From the IMG/VR virus record IMGVR_UViG_3300009081_000035, positions 1 to 28,711 of that record: a stretch of 28,711 nt of DNA. One strand, written 5' to 3'. Every line of letters starts with the position of its first letter. Positions within the stretch are counted from its first letter, which is position 1. A program made the translations under genes and the position numbers. The notes below the pieces were generated by a model that was not told where the DNA came from, made no database searches, and was given only the letters and a program-made list of their open reading frames with translations. This stretch comes from a virus. This document shows positions 24,401 through 28,711 of this stretch, in pieces.

Positions 24401-25657
24401 AGGCCAGTAAGACCCGTATGGTACTTGCCATTGATTGATAGCACCAAAGGAGATTGGTCGCTAATGGGATATACCATGTCTTACTTTCTTAGTGGCTTTG
24501 CCATGAAGCAGGGTTCTAATCTTAGTGGGGATATGTACGATGCTTTGTACGGAGTGAATAAAGATAAAGGAGAGGCAGCAATAACAGCTTTAACTACTAT
24601 TGCTTCTGCATCTGCATATCAAGTTGCTAAGGGCGCACAAATGGCAGCATTAGGCGGTATATCTATTTTAGCTGCTGAATACCTTGCTGGTGATGATGAG
24701 GAGGAAAAGGAAAGGATTGTAAGAGAAGCCAAAGCATCAGTAGTTAGATTCACAAACGAAATGCTTAGTGCAAGGTTTATGACTGCTCAATTCATATCGG
24801 GATTCATGTACCTAATTACTGCAAATCAGGGCAGCATAGGAAAGCTAATGATTTACTTGACTGGCGACATCTTTATAGATAGGGCAAAAGAGTATTACAA
24901 GCAAACTGGTCAGTCTGAATTGGAGTTTATCAAAGAGGTAAAAGAACCCATTGAGAACCTTGTTAAGGATGCCACGTATAAGGAGATTGCCAATACAAGA
25001 AAAGATGGCTTGCTTAATACTTATAGTATTTTGGCAGGCGGTGGCGCAGTAGGAACAGAGGAGATTGCTAAATTATGGAACGCATCTCAAGGTGCTTTTG
25101 AAGGTGATGGTGGTGACGCAGTATATGCCTTGGGGACTATATGGAACATAGCATACGGAAGGAAAGTACCATTGCCTTTTACTCGATATATTGCAAAGGG
25201 ACTTAGAGAAAAAGATGTATCCCTTGAGAATGCCATTAGAAGGGCTAAGGCTGACAAGAGAAAAGAGGGAGAACTGATAGAACAGCTTGTATTAAAGCAT
25301 GGTTCAAGTTCTTTGGAAGGTAAAGTTAATGCAGACCAAGCGTTAAGTAATCTGTTTGAAGAGTCATTTAAACTAATGCCTGATAGGGATGCTGCCGAGT
25401 TGGAAAAGGAAATCCTTGACAAGTATGACGACCTAACCCTACCTGCCTTCATTAAAGGAATCAAGTCAAAGCAAACTAACAAAGAGAAAGGACTTGAGGC
25501 TGCTAAGTGGAGTATTAAGATTGAGGACATGGGTGACAGCAAGGAGGCTGTTGAAATGCGCATTAGTCTTTGGGATTACCTAAGTGGCATAAAAGAAAGT
25601 GATGATGATTTTTGGGACTTCTACTACAAGAAGATAGAAGAGGAGAATAAGAAATGA
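18440..25657 (+). CDS. Giant internal virion protein (2405 residues)
   Basis: Residues 5-30 and 35-60 are a tandem repeat (14 of 26 identical; pattern DAY-x-LF...GY-x-KSI...F..LLG). A Pro/Gln-rich linker follows; residues about 325-375 and 415-465 are Gly/Ala-rich hydrophobic stretches that could insert into membrane. Long charged coiled-coil segments follow (about 495-620 and 1015-1055, with many Lys/Glu), then a mixed helical domain to about 1950, and a C-terminal region with hydrophobic helices near 2045-2085 and 2110-2140. This resembles the giant cargo or polyvalent proteins of podoviruses injected with the genome; the C-terminal part may be a polyvalent-protein-associated domain. No RNA polymerase DxDGD motif or lysozyme/transglycosylase signature was recognised. 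It forms one unit with the preceding gene and the small HTH gene after it. Confidence 0.6.
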   Translation: MNEQAIQDAYALFSQSGYKKSIGEFKTLLGSNPQALKDAYDLFASNGYQKSIDDFSSLMGVVKKKEPTQSVSRPIGSTSPSPLSLNEQLAQAPALPKDARVEVPIGSTQQPQQDRAITATPARTPLQVSPKEIKANQSKIEGKLNEFSIEEFNKSTESLKQKEVMLESLANKANAGDKNAEAEYRKLYGSYEKEIEALTPKINEYNSLLQQYQQLEEQGKSGIVVGDELQEEKRNTYRREGLNLFTDAIERGMLAGEQADLLNAFQNMEDADVARLSEIQEERERFVGSEDYQRLGEMGFVEFLKAAPLTAIGEVVTESLAAMIRHGYARAGAGAAMGATAGSVIPVVGTAAGAGSGFMAGMGAASLNLEYSSKFIETLAEAGIDVKDADALKAAFNDEEMTDKARNIALRKGIPIAVFDLISGGVAGKFAAKAGSKALPKVIAGVKEGATQAAFGGGGELAGQLVAGEEINPVSILLEMVAEPFTSIPEVAVGVIVRNAKGGKQTAPNVIAELVTAPDVDLESVSEMLDVSVGLGEITPEQKDAVLQDIERMSAAAEKVPQRYSEKAVELAPLIFEKSKLDEGIAALEVEKAKADDALVGGIDEQIAELNQQKEAINGQIQSIITPSEATTNQEAGTAVREDEAGVGIDGDGVQEVGNADVQQVASDFFGYRVQQISSDLDSRMQNADEIDINEIESVSEDLIGLSDSISKNKTIPESTKKSLLEAIEAKVNELLNYEFATTNETETVAERATTKSIIPTPREGVRQTVSKERFADAEVMSKGTKGKIQKNGNFFDLVFGNTKIPIDWNFIEFVESKLNENGDLSVTLLDSRSGTEFAITDNELALDVAISESQKQIGVVPDGTFDQVVSEVVNEKKVTNKKLINEKAKEPLLGKLQNDREQNERREESAPMRPEKRKRNWSERGEIVSESWSDKDLASEIVSYRYSDSPSKIESDRYSKISDEFKNRGYSLNDADAVSSGNKVEKVGGKDADAKPSAEKVSVGKQSEGSKEVREQDTKGQEAAKKSTEKAKSKLEQAREKRKAAIEKLKQNIDKAKNVGIASLDFNQRMKDDKEFFGAIKDIIESNVEIGITKISEIYAEIADIVGKSLSVTDKAEVKKIFNQVVLKELRSEQLERFEAESVRDAMKEYLNENKKALNSAANAQALKMVNAAQTESSFIAAIKYLDKIIGDKETRDAYNAASEAIDKAKKKADTLAGTQEVKGYLQKINAFGIKASELLKEIADVLDPSKPMPKAATIKALADKVIKYVEENMKGKQPTIPDVRKRLDNLFLERKKDENGNVMRDDDGNPIMVAATFDTAAKVRGLMRRVSNIKNDIAKLDITIEEQEAFTEEIDKALAKIDEIAKEVGEAIQEQKKENIKKAKEIISSLSADDFADPDIYEANILPIMNKKGSIDLLDELTYTQSEMLLDALADVENGYLPVGFYRNFTEPLVGNDRVKAALELAKSPTEGFLASILKFRSKGMNQARKLLYGFQGKGKYLRPNNISKFDLRKMLDVTFADKVDNLFGKGRTEPFNNNFVIPLKRSFDNISRSVTDMFYLFSKESGMSVSDLLLMRGANETSLNKVGAFLLQRRIDNERGSKGWNALKYNSEYADKQTDKAVQSAISASQKSIWVELNDKYPDGIKESDLTAKEKKLVAAFDRVIGMLTKMQKISNLRGGKVFNAIEGYAPLLAMENVMEASRTLAEANDFTNAMEMLSLRSNSDKNSKPKYRSDRGLNSDPNSGPYIANTNASTLIANAISQVVTEYYMLPIMYSANRAFTLANQESKENVGDYLRDRFADIIRNERLRLRTTAAKRIGNLLSGIQSTILLNVQRFTPEFIGGMVLHARYAKIRNSPAKASAAFAEAVKSSFDGSFRKAANLAFDDGFNRFEEIEIGKSEEFKRRAGKFAKTLTSPDSLQETAFSRAAFVFFMKDKYKEITGKTLSMSDLNDAEFFRKNKDALKESSDFAYKEVVVKADTRFGRPVRPVWYLPLIDSTKGDWSLMGYTMSYFLSGFAMKQGSNLSGDMYDALYGVNKDKGEAAITALTTIASASAYQVAKGAQMAALGGISILAAEYLAGDDEEEKERIVREAKASVVRFTNEMLSARFMTAQFISGFMYLITANQGSIGKLMIYLTGDIFIDRAKEYYKQTGQSELEFIKEVKEPIENLVKDATYKEIANTRKDGLLNTYSILAGGGAVGTEEIAKLWNASQGAFEGDGGDAVYALGTIWNIAYGRKVPLPFTRYIAKGLREKDVSLENAIRRAKADKRKEGELIEQLVLKHGSSSLEGKVNADQALSNLFEESFKLMPDRDAAELEKEILDKYDDLTLPAFIKGIKSKQTNKEKGLEAAKWSIKIEDMGDSKEAVEMRISLWDYLSGIKESDDDFWDFYYKKIEEENKK
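18452..18619 (+). repeat. Tandem 30-residue repeat coding region in the giant gene
   Basis: Two copies (18452-18529 and 18542-18619) encode the motif DAY-x-LF-x(3)-GY-x-KSI-x(2)-F-x(2)-L, with a 30-residue period. The copies have diverged at the DNA level but keep the protein pattern, suggesting a selected binding module at the N-terminus. Confidence 0.65.
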
Positions 25658-25929
25658 GTGAACTAACGGAGTTTAGGTACTGCTTCCTACGAAGCAATAC
25701 AAGGCTAAAGGAAGTGATAAAGGCACGTATCAAGCAAAGGCAGACTTCATTACCGCAGGTGTGCGAGAAGGCAGGGCTTGATTACAGCAGGTTATACTTC
25801 TACTTGAACAAGCCATACTACGATACCACATTGAGTAGGTATGCTTCTCAAAAGGAAGTGTTGGCATTGGCGGGTTACTTGGGTATAGAGATAGACACAA
25901 GGATAGTAGTCAAAGGAAAGGATGTGTAA
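25654..25929 (+). CDS. Small helix-turn-helix-like protein
   Basis: Encodes 91 residues, with its ATG overlapping the stop of the giant gene (ATGA). Residues about 30-62 (TSLPQVCEKAGLDYSRLYFYLNK) have the layout of a Cro/CI-type helix-turn-helix: a helix, a short turn with Gly, and a recognition-like helix, then further helices (KEVLALAGYLGIEID). It is basic in its first half (IKARIKQRQ). It could regulate late genes or bind phage DNA, but it sits at the end of a virion operon, an unusual place for a regulator. The helix-turn-helix call is from pattern by eye; another small helical fold is possible. Confidence 0.5.
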   Translation: MSELTEFRYCFLRSNTRLKEVIKARIKQRQTSLPQVCEKAGLDYSRLYFYLNKPYYDTTLSRYASQKEVLALAGYLGIEIDTRIVVKGKDV

Positions 25930-25933
25930 AAAG

Positions 25934-25961
25934 GAAGCCCCGTTAAGGGGCTTCTTTGTTA
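25934..25961 (+). terminator. Bidirectional terminator at the convergent junction
   Basis: GAAGCCCC (25934-25941) pairs with GGGGCTTC (25947-25954) around GTTAA. The + side is followed by TTTGTTAT, the same tail as the five family hairpins although the stem differs; on the - strand the stem is followed by CTTTTT, a normal T run. It separates the + virion genes from the - strand genes. Confidence 0.85.
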
Positions 25962-25964
25962 TCG

Positions 25965-26168
25965 CTACAATAAATGATTATTTGGATTATCGTTTGAATC
26001 AGCGATAATGGATGGACTTCCAAACCAAAAAATACTTTCAAGTACCTTTTCTAACTCCCTTTCATCCCTAATACACATTGCCTCAAAAGAGTCAGGTTCA
26101 TCAATCAATACCCTAATATCTCTCTTCAATTTAGCATTCTCTTTCTTCAACTTTTGGTAGGAGTTCAT
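25965..26168 (-). CDS. Small coiled-coil protein, unknown function
   Basis: Encodes 67 residues. The N-terminal half is a Lys-rich heptad-like helix (SYQKLKKENAKLKRDIRVL), followed by an acidic part and a C-terminus with Phe, Trp and Asn. The start overlaps the end of the next upstream gene by 38 bases, more than the usual coupling, so a shorter start is possible, though none is evident. It is the last gene of the left-facing operon. Function unknown. Confidence 0.45.
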   Translation of the reverse strand: MNSYQKLKKENAKLKRDIRVLIDEPDSFEAMCIRDERELEKVLESIFWFGSPSIIADSNDNPNNHLL

Positions 26169-26382
26169 TTCTGTACTTTTTAAATTGTTTCATTCCTAAT
26201 ACCAATGCACCTAAAGGGGTTAATGAACTACCGAAGTTGCCCTCAAGTGTTCTCATGTAGTATTGGTAATCTTCACCTCTCTCAATCACAAAGGTATGTT
26301 CTCTCTGAAAGGCCATCAGTTCCTCTAAGTCAAATAGCTTTCTGATTAACCCTTCCTCCCATTGCAGCATATCCTCAATCAT
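26131..26382 (-). CDS. Small protein, unknown function
   Basis: Encodes 83 residues from ATG 26382, which forms an ATGA overlap with the stop of the upstream gene; a longer start at 26430 would overlap that gene by 52 bases and is less likely. The first half is acidic and helical (EDMLQWEEGLIRKLFDLEEL), followed by a Gly/Leu segment (SSLTPLGALVLGMKQFKK) that is weakly hydrophobic and could be a membrane-facing helix. It lies directly after the membrane-anchored coiled-coil gene, so a shared lysis or membrane role is possible but not shown. Confidence 0.5.
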   Translation of the reverse strand: MIEDMLQWEEGLIRKLFDLEELMAFQREHTFVIERGEDYQYYMRTLEGNFGSSLTPLGALVLGMKQFKKYRNELLPKVEEREC

Positions 26383-26984
26383 AGCAAACTTCTTAAAATA
26401 ACTCCACTCCCCAGCCCTATCCAAAACCAAGGCAACTTCTTTTTCTTCTTCTCTTCAATAATGATAGAGGAGATACCAACAATCTCACCACAACCCGAAT
26501 AGTTAGCAGAAGCAATTACTTTATTCCCTTCCTTGCGCTGAATGATTGTTACTTCAAATGGCTTGATTTGGTATGCCAACATTCCGCTATCAACAGACAA
26601 GTCAATACAGCTATCAGAGTATGTAAAACTCACATTGCTATCCGTTACCAATTCAGTAGAGTAAATGGTATCGTGAACCACTACAACAGACGTGCCGTTT
26701 AAGCCTCCTTTACTGCGCTTTGACAGACTTTTAATGTCGTTGGCTAACTTGGTATTGGTTGACTTGAGTTCGTTGATTGTAAGCGATAATACGAGGTTTT
26801 CTGCGTAACGCTTTCCGTTCACTTCTCGGTAGTTGGTGACAGTATCCATTACCACTTTCAGATTCCTTGTGGCTTGCTTTGCTTCTTGCTTGTATTCATT
26901 GCAAGTACGGATAGAGTAAATGCAGATTATTAGCAAGAGAATTGGTATAGACCTTTTGATTAGGTCGAGTGTAATTTCTTTCAT
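26379..26984 (-). CDS. Membrane-anchored coiled-coil protein (spanin-like candidate)
   Basis: Encodes 201 residues. Residues about 9-27 are a hydrophobic helix (RSIPILLLIICIYSIRTC) with charged residues before it; residues about 30-95 are a charged helical region with heptads; a middle beta region has several Val/Ser/Thr segments; and the C-terminus has KKKKKLPWFWIGLGSGVILRSLL-like hydrophobic sequence, seen here in its parts KKKKK and PWFWIGLGSGVIL. A membrane anchor, periplasmic coiled coil and C-terminal hydrophobic end is a layout of many Bacteroidota phage proteins placed near lysis genes (DUF6549-like proteins come to mind, unverified). No endolysin lies in the window, so the lysis role is inference. 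It is joined to both neighbours by ATGA overlaps. Confidence 0.55.
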   Translation of the reverse strand: MKEITLDLIKRSIPILLLIICIYSIRTCNEYKQEAKQATRNLKVVMDTVTNYREVNGKRYAENLVLSLTINELKSTNTKLANDIKSLSKRSKGGLNGTSVVVVHDTIYSTELVTDSNVSFTYSDSCIDLSVDSGMLAYQIKPFEVTIIQRKEGNKVIASANYSGCGEIVGISSIIIEEKKKKKLPWFWIGLGSGVILRSLL

Positions 26985-27301
26985 GGCTTACCTCCTTCTG
27001 AAATCATTCCAATGTATTCAATCGCATCGTCAAAGTCGCAATTCAGTATTTTGTTTGCAATTATCTTGAGATTAGCTTGAGTTATTGCGTCACACGATTC
27101 CGTAGCATCTTCCCTGCCCGCATTATATCCATCCATGAATGCACTTCTCGTCTGCTCTTTCTCCATTTCTTTCGCTTTTGCTACAATCTCTTCAAACTGC
27201 CTCAAGGTAATTACCTCTTCTTGTTCTCCCGAATGCCACTCGCTAATCCTGCTTGCCTTGAAGAAATCTTCCACAAGGAAATTTACTGCTGTCTGATTCA
27301 T
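26981..27301 (-). CDS. Small acidic helical protein, unknown function
   Basis: Encodes 106 residues, mostly helical and acidic. The central part has heptad-like spacing (RQFEEIVAKAKEMEKEQTR) followed by AFMDGYNAGRED, a motif often found in small phage proteins of Bacteroidota whose function is not established. Both ends overlap neighbouring genes by four bases (ATGA), the mark of a tightly coupled operon. No metal-binding or catalytic pattern is evident. Confidence 0.6.
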   Translation of the reverse strand: MNQTAVNFLVEDFFKASRISEWHSGEQEEVITLRQFEEIVAKAKEMEKEQTRSAFMDGYNAGREDATESCDAITQANLKIIANKILNCDFDDAIEYIGMISEGGKP

Positions 27302-27540
27302 ATTGAAACCCTTTTAAGTAACCATTTTAAATCTTCTATGTTGTCAATCCTTCCTATGAAAACCTGCTGCCTCATATCCTCTCTAAAGTCCCATTTCCAT
27401 ATAACCAATTCTGAATCATGCCAAAGTCTTATCCTGACTGTTTCGGATTCGTTTTCAAACCAAAGGAAGCCGATGTGTTTAAATCCTAAAAGCGATAGTC
27501 CTTCTTTGAAGTCTTTGCTCCAATCCGTTGCTGTTTTCAT
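27298..27540 (-). CDS. Small Trp-rich protein, unknown function
   Basis: Encodes 80 residues from ATG 27540, which is two bases after the upstream stop; ATG 27552 would add four residues and overlap the previous gene by ten bases. The protein is compact with six Trp residues and alternates strand-like segments (HIGFLWFENESETVRIRLWHD, listed here as FLWFENE and IRLWHDSE). This suggests a small alpha/beta domain. Its stop overlaps the next gene's start (ATGA). No family recognised. Confidence 0.55.
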   Translation of the reverse strand: MKTATDWSKDFKEGLSLLGFKHIGFLWFENESETVRIRLWHDSELVIWKWDFREDMRQQVFIGRIDNIEDLKWLLKRVSI

Positions 27541-27542
27541 TA

Positions 27543-27860
27543 CTATCCCCATTGCTTTTCTTGTATAAAATTGTCAGCTTCCAATCTAAGCCTAATTGCT
27601 AACTTGTGCCATAATGCTTCGCCTGCTTTAATTCCGAATGTGAAATCCAGTCGCTCGAATAATTCATCTATGACTAAATCCGAAATGAAATCTAATGCCA
27701 ACTCTTCTGAAATCTCTTCAACGTCATCGAGGTCTGAATCAGTTGCACTAAATCCATAGTCACCGAAATGAATCCACTTCCAATCTTGGTCGCATCTTAC
27801 GTCTATGTTCCTACCAAGACCTATAACGTCTAAAGTTGGTTTTGTTTTCCAATATCTCAT
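27543..27860 (-). CDS. Small acidic protein, unknown function
   Basis: Encodes 105 residues. It has an N-terminal strand-like part (RYWKTKPTLDVIGLGRNIDVRCD), an acidic middle (DSDLDDVEEISEELALDF), and a helical C-terminus (ALWHKLAIRLRLEADNF). The ATG overlaps the stop of the upstream 53-residue gene (ATGA at 27857-27860). The Trp-bearing N-terminal part recalls the style of the following gene, but no clear duplication is visible. Function unknown. Confidence 0.6.
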   Translation of the reverse strand: MRYWKTKPTLDVIGLGRNIDVRCDQDWKWIHFGDYGFSATDSDLDDVEEISEELALDFISDLVIDELFERLDFTFGIKAGEALWHKLAIRLRLEADNFIQEKQWG

Positions 27861-28018
27861 TTCTTTTCTTGTTTAGGTGAATGCCAATAGTGTTCGCACT
27901 TAACTTCTCCATCTTCTACGACAAACTTAAAGTCTGCGTAAGACTGCATAAACTCATTTGGAATAGAGTTGTAACGCCTACAATTCTCTCTTAGAGGGCA
28001 AGCGTTGTTACTGCACAT
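27857..28018 (-). CDS. 53-residue Cys-containing protein, short phage ORFan
   Basis: This gene encodes 53 residues from ATG 28018 to a TGA that overlaps the next ATG. It begins MCSNNACPLRENCRRY and ends with VKCEHYWHSPKQEKK: four cysteines as C-x(4)-C, C-x(5)-C and a distant fourth, with a His nearby, which could bind zinc or an Fe-S cluster. Proteins with the same CPLRE-x-C-x-R-Y start are familiar to me from small Bacteroidota phage ORFs, though I cannot check this here. Its start lies seven bases after the stop of the 172-residue gene. Small size but strong protein-like pattern and coupling support it. Confidence 0.6.
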   Translation of the reverse strand: MCSNNACPLRENCRRYNSIPNEFMQSYADFKFVVEDGEVKCEHYWHSPKQEKK

Positions 28019-28025
28019 TGCTATG

Positions 28026-28544
28026 TCAGGCATTGGATATGTCTAATGGTTGCTTCTTCATTTCCAAAACACAAATGCCATTTTTAGAAAGCCAAGGCTT
28101 GTAGAACCTATCTTCGAACTCTTCTTTGGTTAGTTCTTTGTAGTGCTGTAAGCCTCCGTAAATTACGTGCCAAATATTAGCAGAGGTAATGCCCATCTTT
28201 ACGTTTGTCAAACAAGCATATCCCTTTGATGCCCAAAAATCATCATGGTCAGGGTAATGCAAAACACAAACAGCATCATCATATACACTCCCATGACTCT
28301 CCTCTTCTTCTTCTTTAATCACCCCTCTTCGTGCAACAAACTCCTCTGTATCCTTAATCTCTTCTGCCCACTCTTTGATGTAGTCTAATACACTTTCCTC
28401 ACTCCAAGATACACCAACAAGGCATCCCTTGAAAGCATCAAACATTTCATTTAATGAAGCATCTGCGTGGTCAAGCGTTACAGTTGCGGTAGTGCCATAG
28501 CCACTTATTACAGTAACCGTGGTTGCGTTATTTACTTTTTTCAT
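28026..28544 (-). CDS. Protein of unknown function, acidic
   Basis: Encodes 172 residues. The N-terminus is a beta-like Thr/Val stretch (NNATTVTVISGYGTTATVTL), followed by Trp-containing helical parts (WSEESVLDYIKEWAEEI), a run of five Glu (KEEEEES) and a His/Asp-rich segment (LHYPDHDDFWASKGYAC). No known domain recognised. Its ATG overlaps the end of the upstream gene by 17 bases. It is probably part of the same left-facing operon. Confidence 0.6.
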   Translation of the reverse strand: MKKVNNATTVTVISGYGTTATVTLDHADASLNEMFDAFKGCLVGVSWSEESVLDYIKEWAEEIKDTEEFVARRGVIKEEEEESHGSVYDDAVCVLHYPDHDDFWASKGYACLTNVKMGITSANIWHVIYGGLQHYKELTKEEFEDRFYKPWLSKNGICVLEMKKQPLDISNA

Positions 28545-28711
28545 TTTGTTGTCTTTTAATTACTCGTCTTGTTAACTCTTCAAACTTACGTTCAGCATTG
28601 TCAATGCCCTTAATCGTATAGGCATACTGCCCAAACGCAGGACTTCTCGGATAAGTGATACAATTGTATTGCTTGTTCTCTTTATGCTCAAAAACCTCGT
28701 AATGGGATAGC
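28528..28711 (-). CDS. C-terminal part of an unknown gene (5' end outside window)
   Basis: Reading leftwards from the right edge, one frame is open for 61 codons until a TAA at 28528-28530. The product part includes SHYEVFEHKENKQYNC and NAERKFEELTRRVIKRQQNEKSK: first mixed, then a basic helix. It overlaps the next gene by 17 bases, as is common here. The other two frames on this strand contain stops. Too little is present to name a family. Confidence 0.5.
   Translation of the reverse strand, partial: LSHYEVFEHKENKQYNCITYPRSPAFGQYAYTIKGIDNAERKFEELTRRVIKRQQNEKSK

Noticed and set aside
27077-27568. 163-codon + strand ORF opposite the left-facing small genes
   Set aside because: It is antisense to several genes linked by ATGA overlaps and has a skewed Ser/Leu/Phe composition typical of a shadow frame.
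1-28711. CRISPR arrays, tRNA genes and an integron integrase
   Set aside because: No regularly spaced direct repeats or cloverleaf-like segments were seen, and no tyrosine recombinase-like protein is encoded in the window.

Overview
This window is a stretch of a tailed-phage (or prophage) genome whose host is most likely a member of the Bacteroidota. Reasons: genes start behind A-rich leaders instead of clear Shine-Dalgarno sites, several sites match the Bacteroidota -7 promoter box TAnnTTTG, and the virion genes run in the order terminase, portal, scaffold, capsid, connector proteins, a very large 'stabilization'-type protein, then internal/ejection proteins. This order, with no sheath, tape-measure or baseplate genes, suggests a short-tailed virus related to the crAss-like and other Bacteroidota podoviruses. 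That placement comes from gene order and protein character; no search was run.

Layout. Positions 1-5348 (+) hold the terminase C-terminus, portal, scaffold and major capsid protein. Positions 5434-8085 (+) hold two small helical proteins, a metabolic trio (a nucleoside 2-deoxyribosyltransferase-like protein, a 28-residue membrane microprotein and a PP-loop/PAPS-reductase-like protein) and a 257-residue protein of unknown role. Positions 8140-9174 (+) hold three small genes that do not look like phage virion genes, separated by integron attC-like recombination sites. Positions 9319-11288 (+) hold two connector/ring-like proteins and a jelly-roll-like protein. Positions 11364-15716 (+) encode the 1450-residue stabilization-like protein. 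Positions 15758-25657 (+) encode a glycine-zipper protein, a Gln/Met-rich protein, a 434-residue protein and a giant 2405-residue internal virion protein, followed by a small HTH-like protein. From 25965 to the right end everything is on the - strand: nine tightly packed small genes, mostly joined by ATGA overlaps, including a membrane-anchored coiled-coil protein that could be a spanin-like lysis factor.

Operon boundaries are marked by stem-loops. Five copies of one family (GGCAAC.../...GTTGCC followed by TTTGTTATT) lie 4-37 bases upstream of the scaffold, first connector, stabilization, glycine-zipper and 434-residue genes. Three unrelated hairpins close the capsid operon, the 257-residue gene and the convergent junction at 25.9 kb.

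The most remarkable part is 8140-9174. One site (8807-8941) has two 20-base arms that pair along their whole length (18 Watson-Crick pairs and two G-T pairs) inside an outer CTAAC/GTTAG pair and ends in GTTAGGT, the integron core consensus GTTRRRY. A shorter site (8482-8516) also ends in GTTAGGT directly after a stop codon. Gene 3 ends in CACCTAAC, the complementary core. This looks like a small array of integron gene cassettes (lipoprotein, zinc ribbon, unknown) lodged between the capsid and connector operons of a phage. No integrase gene is in the window. No stretch longer than about 150 bases lacks a gene or a described element, and no tRNA, rRNA or CRISPR array was seen.
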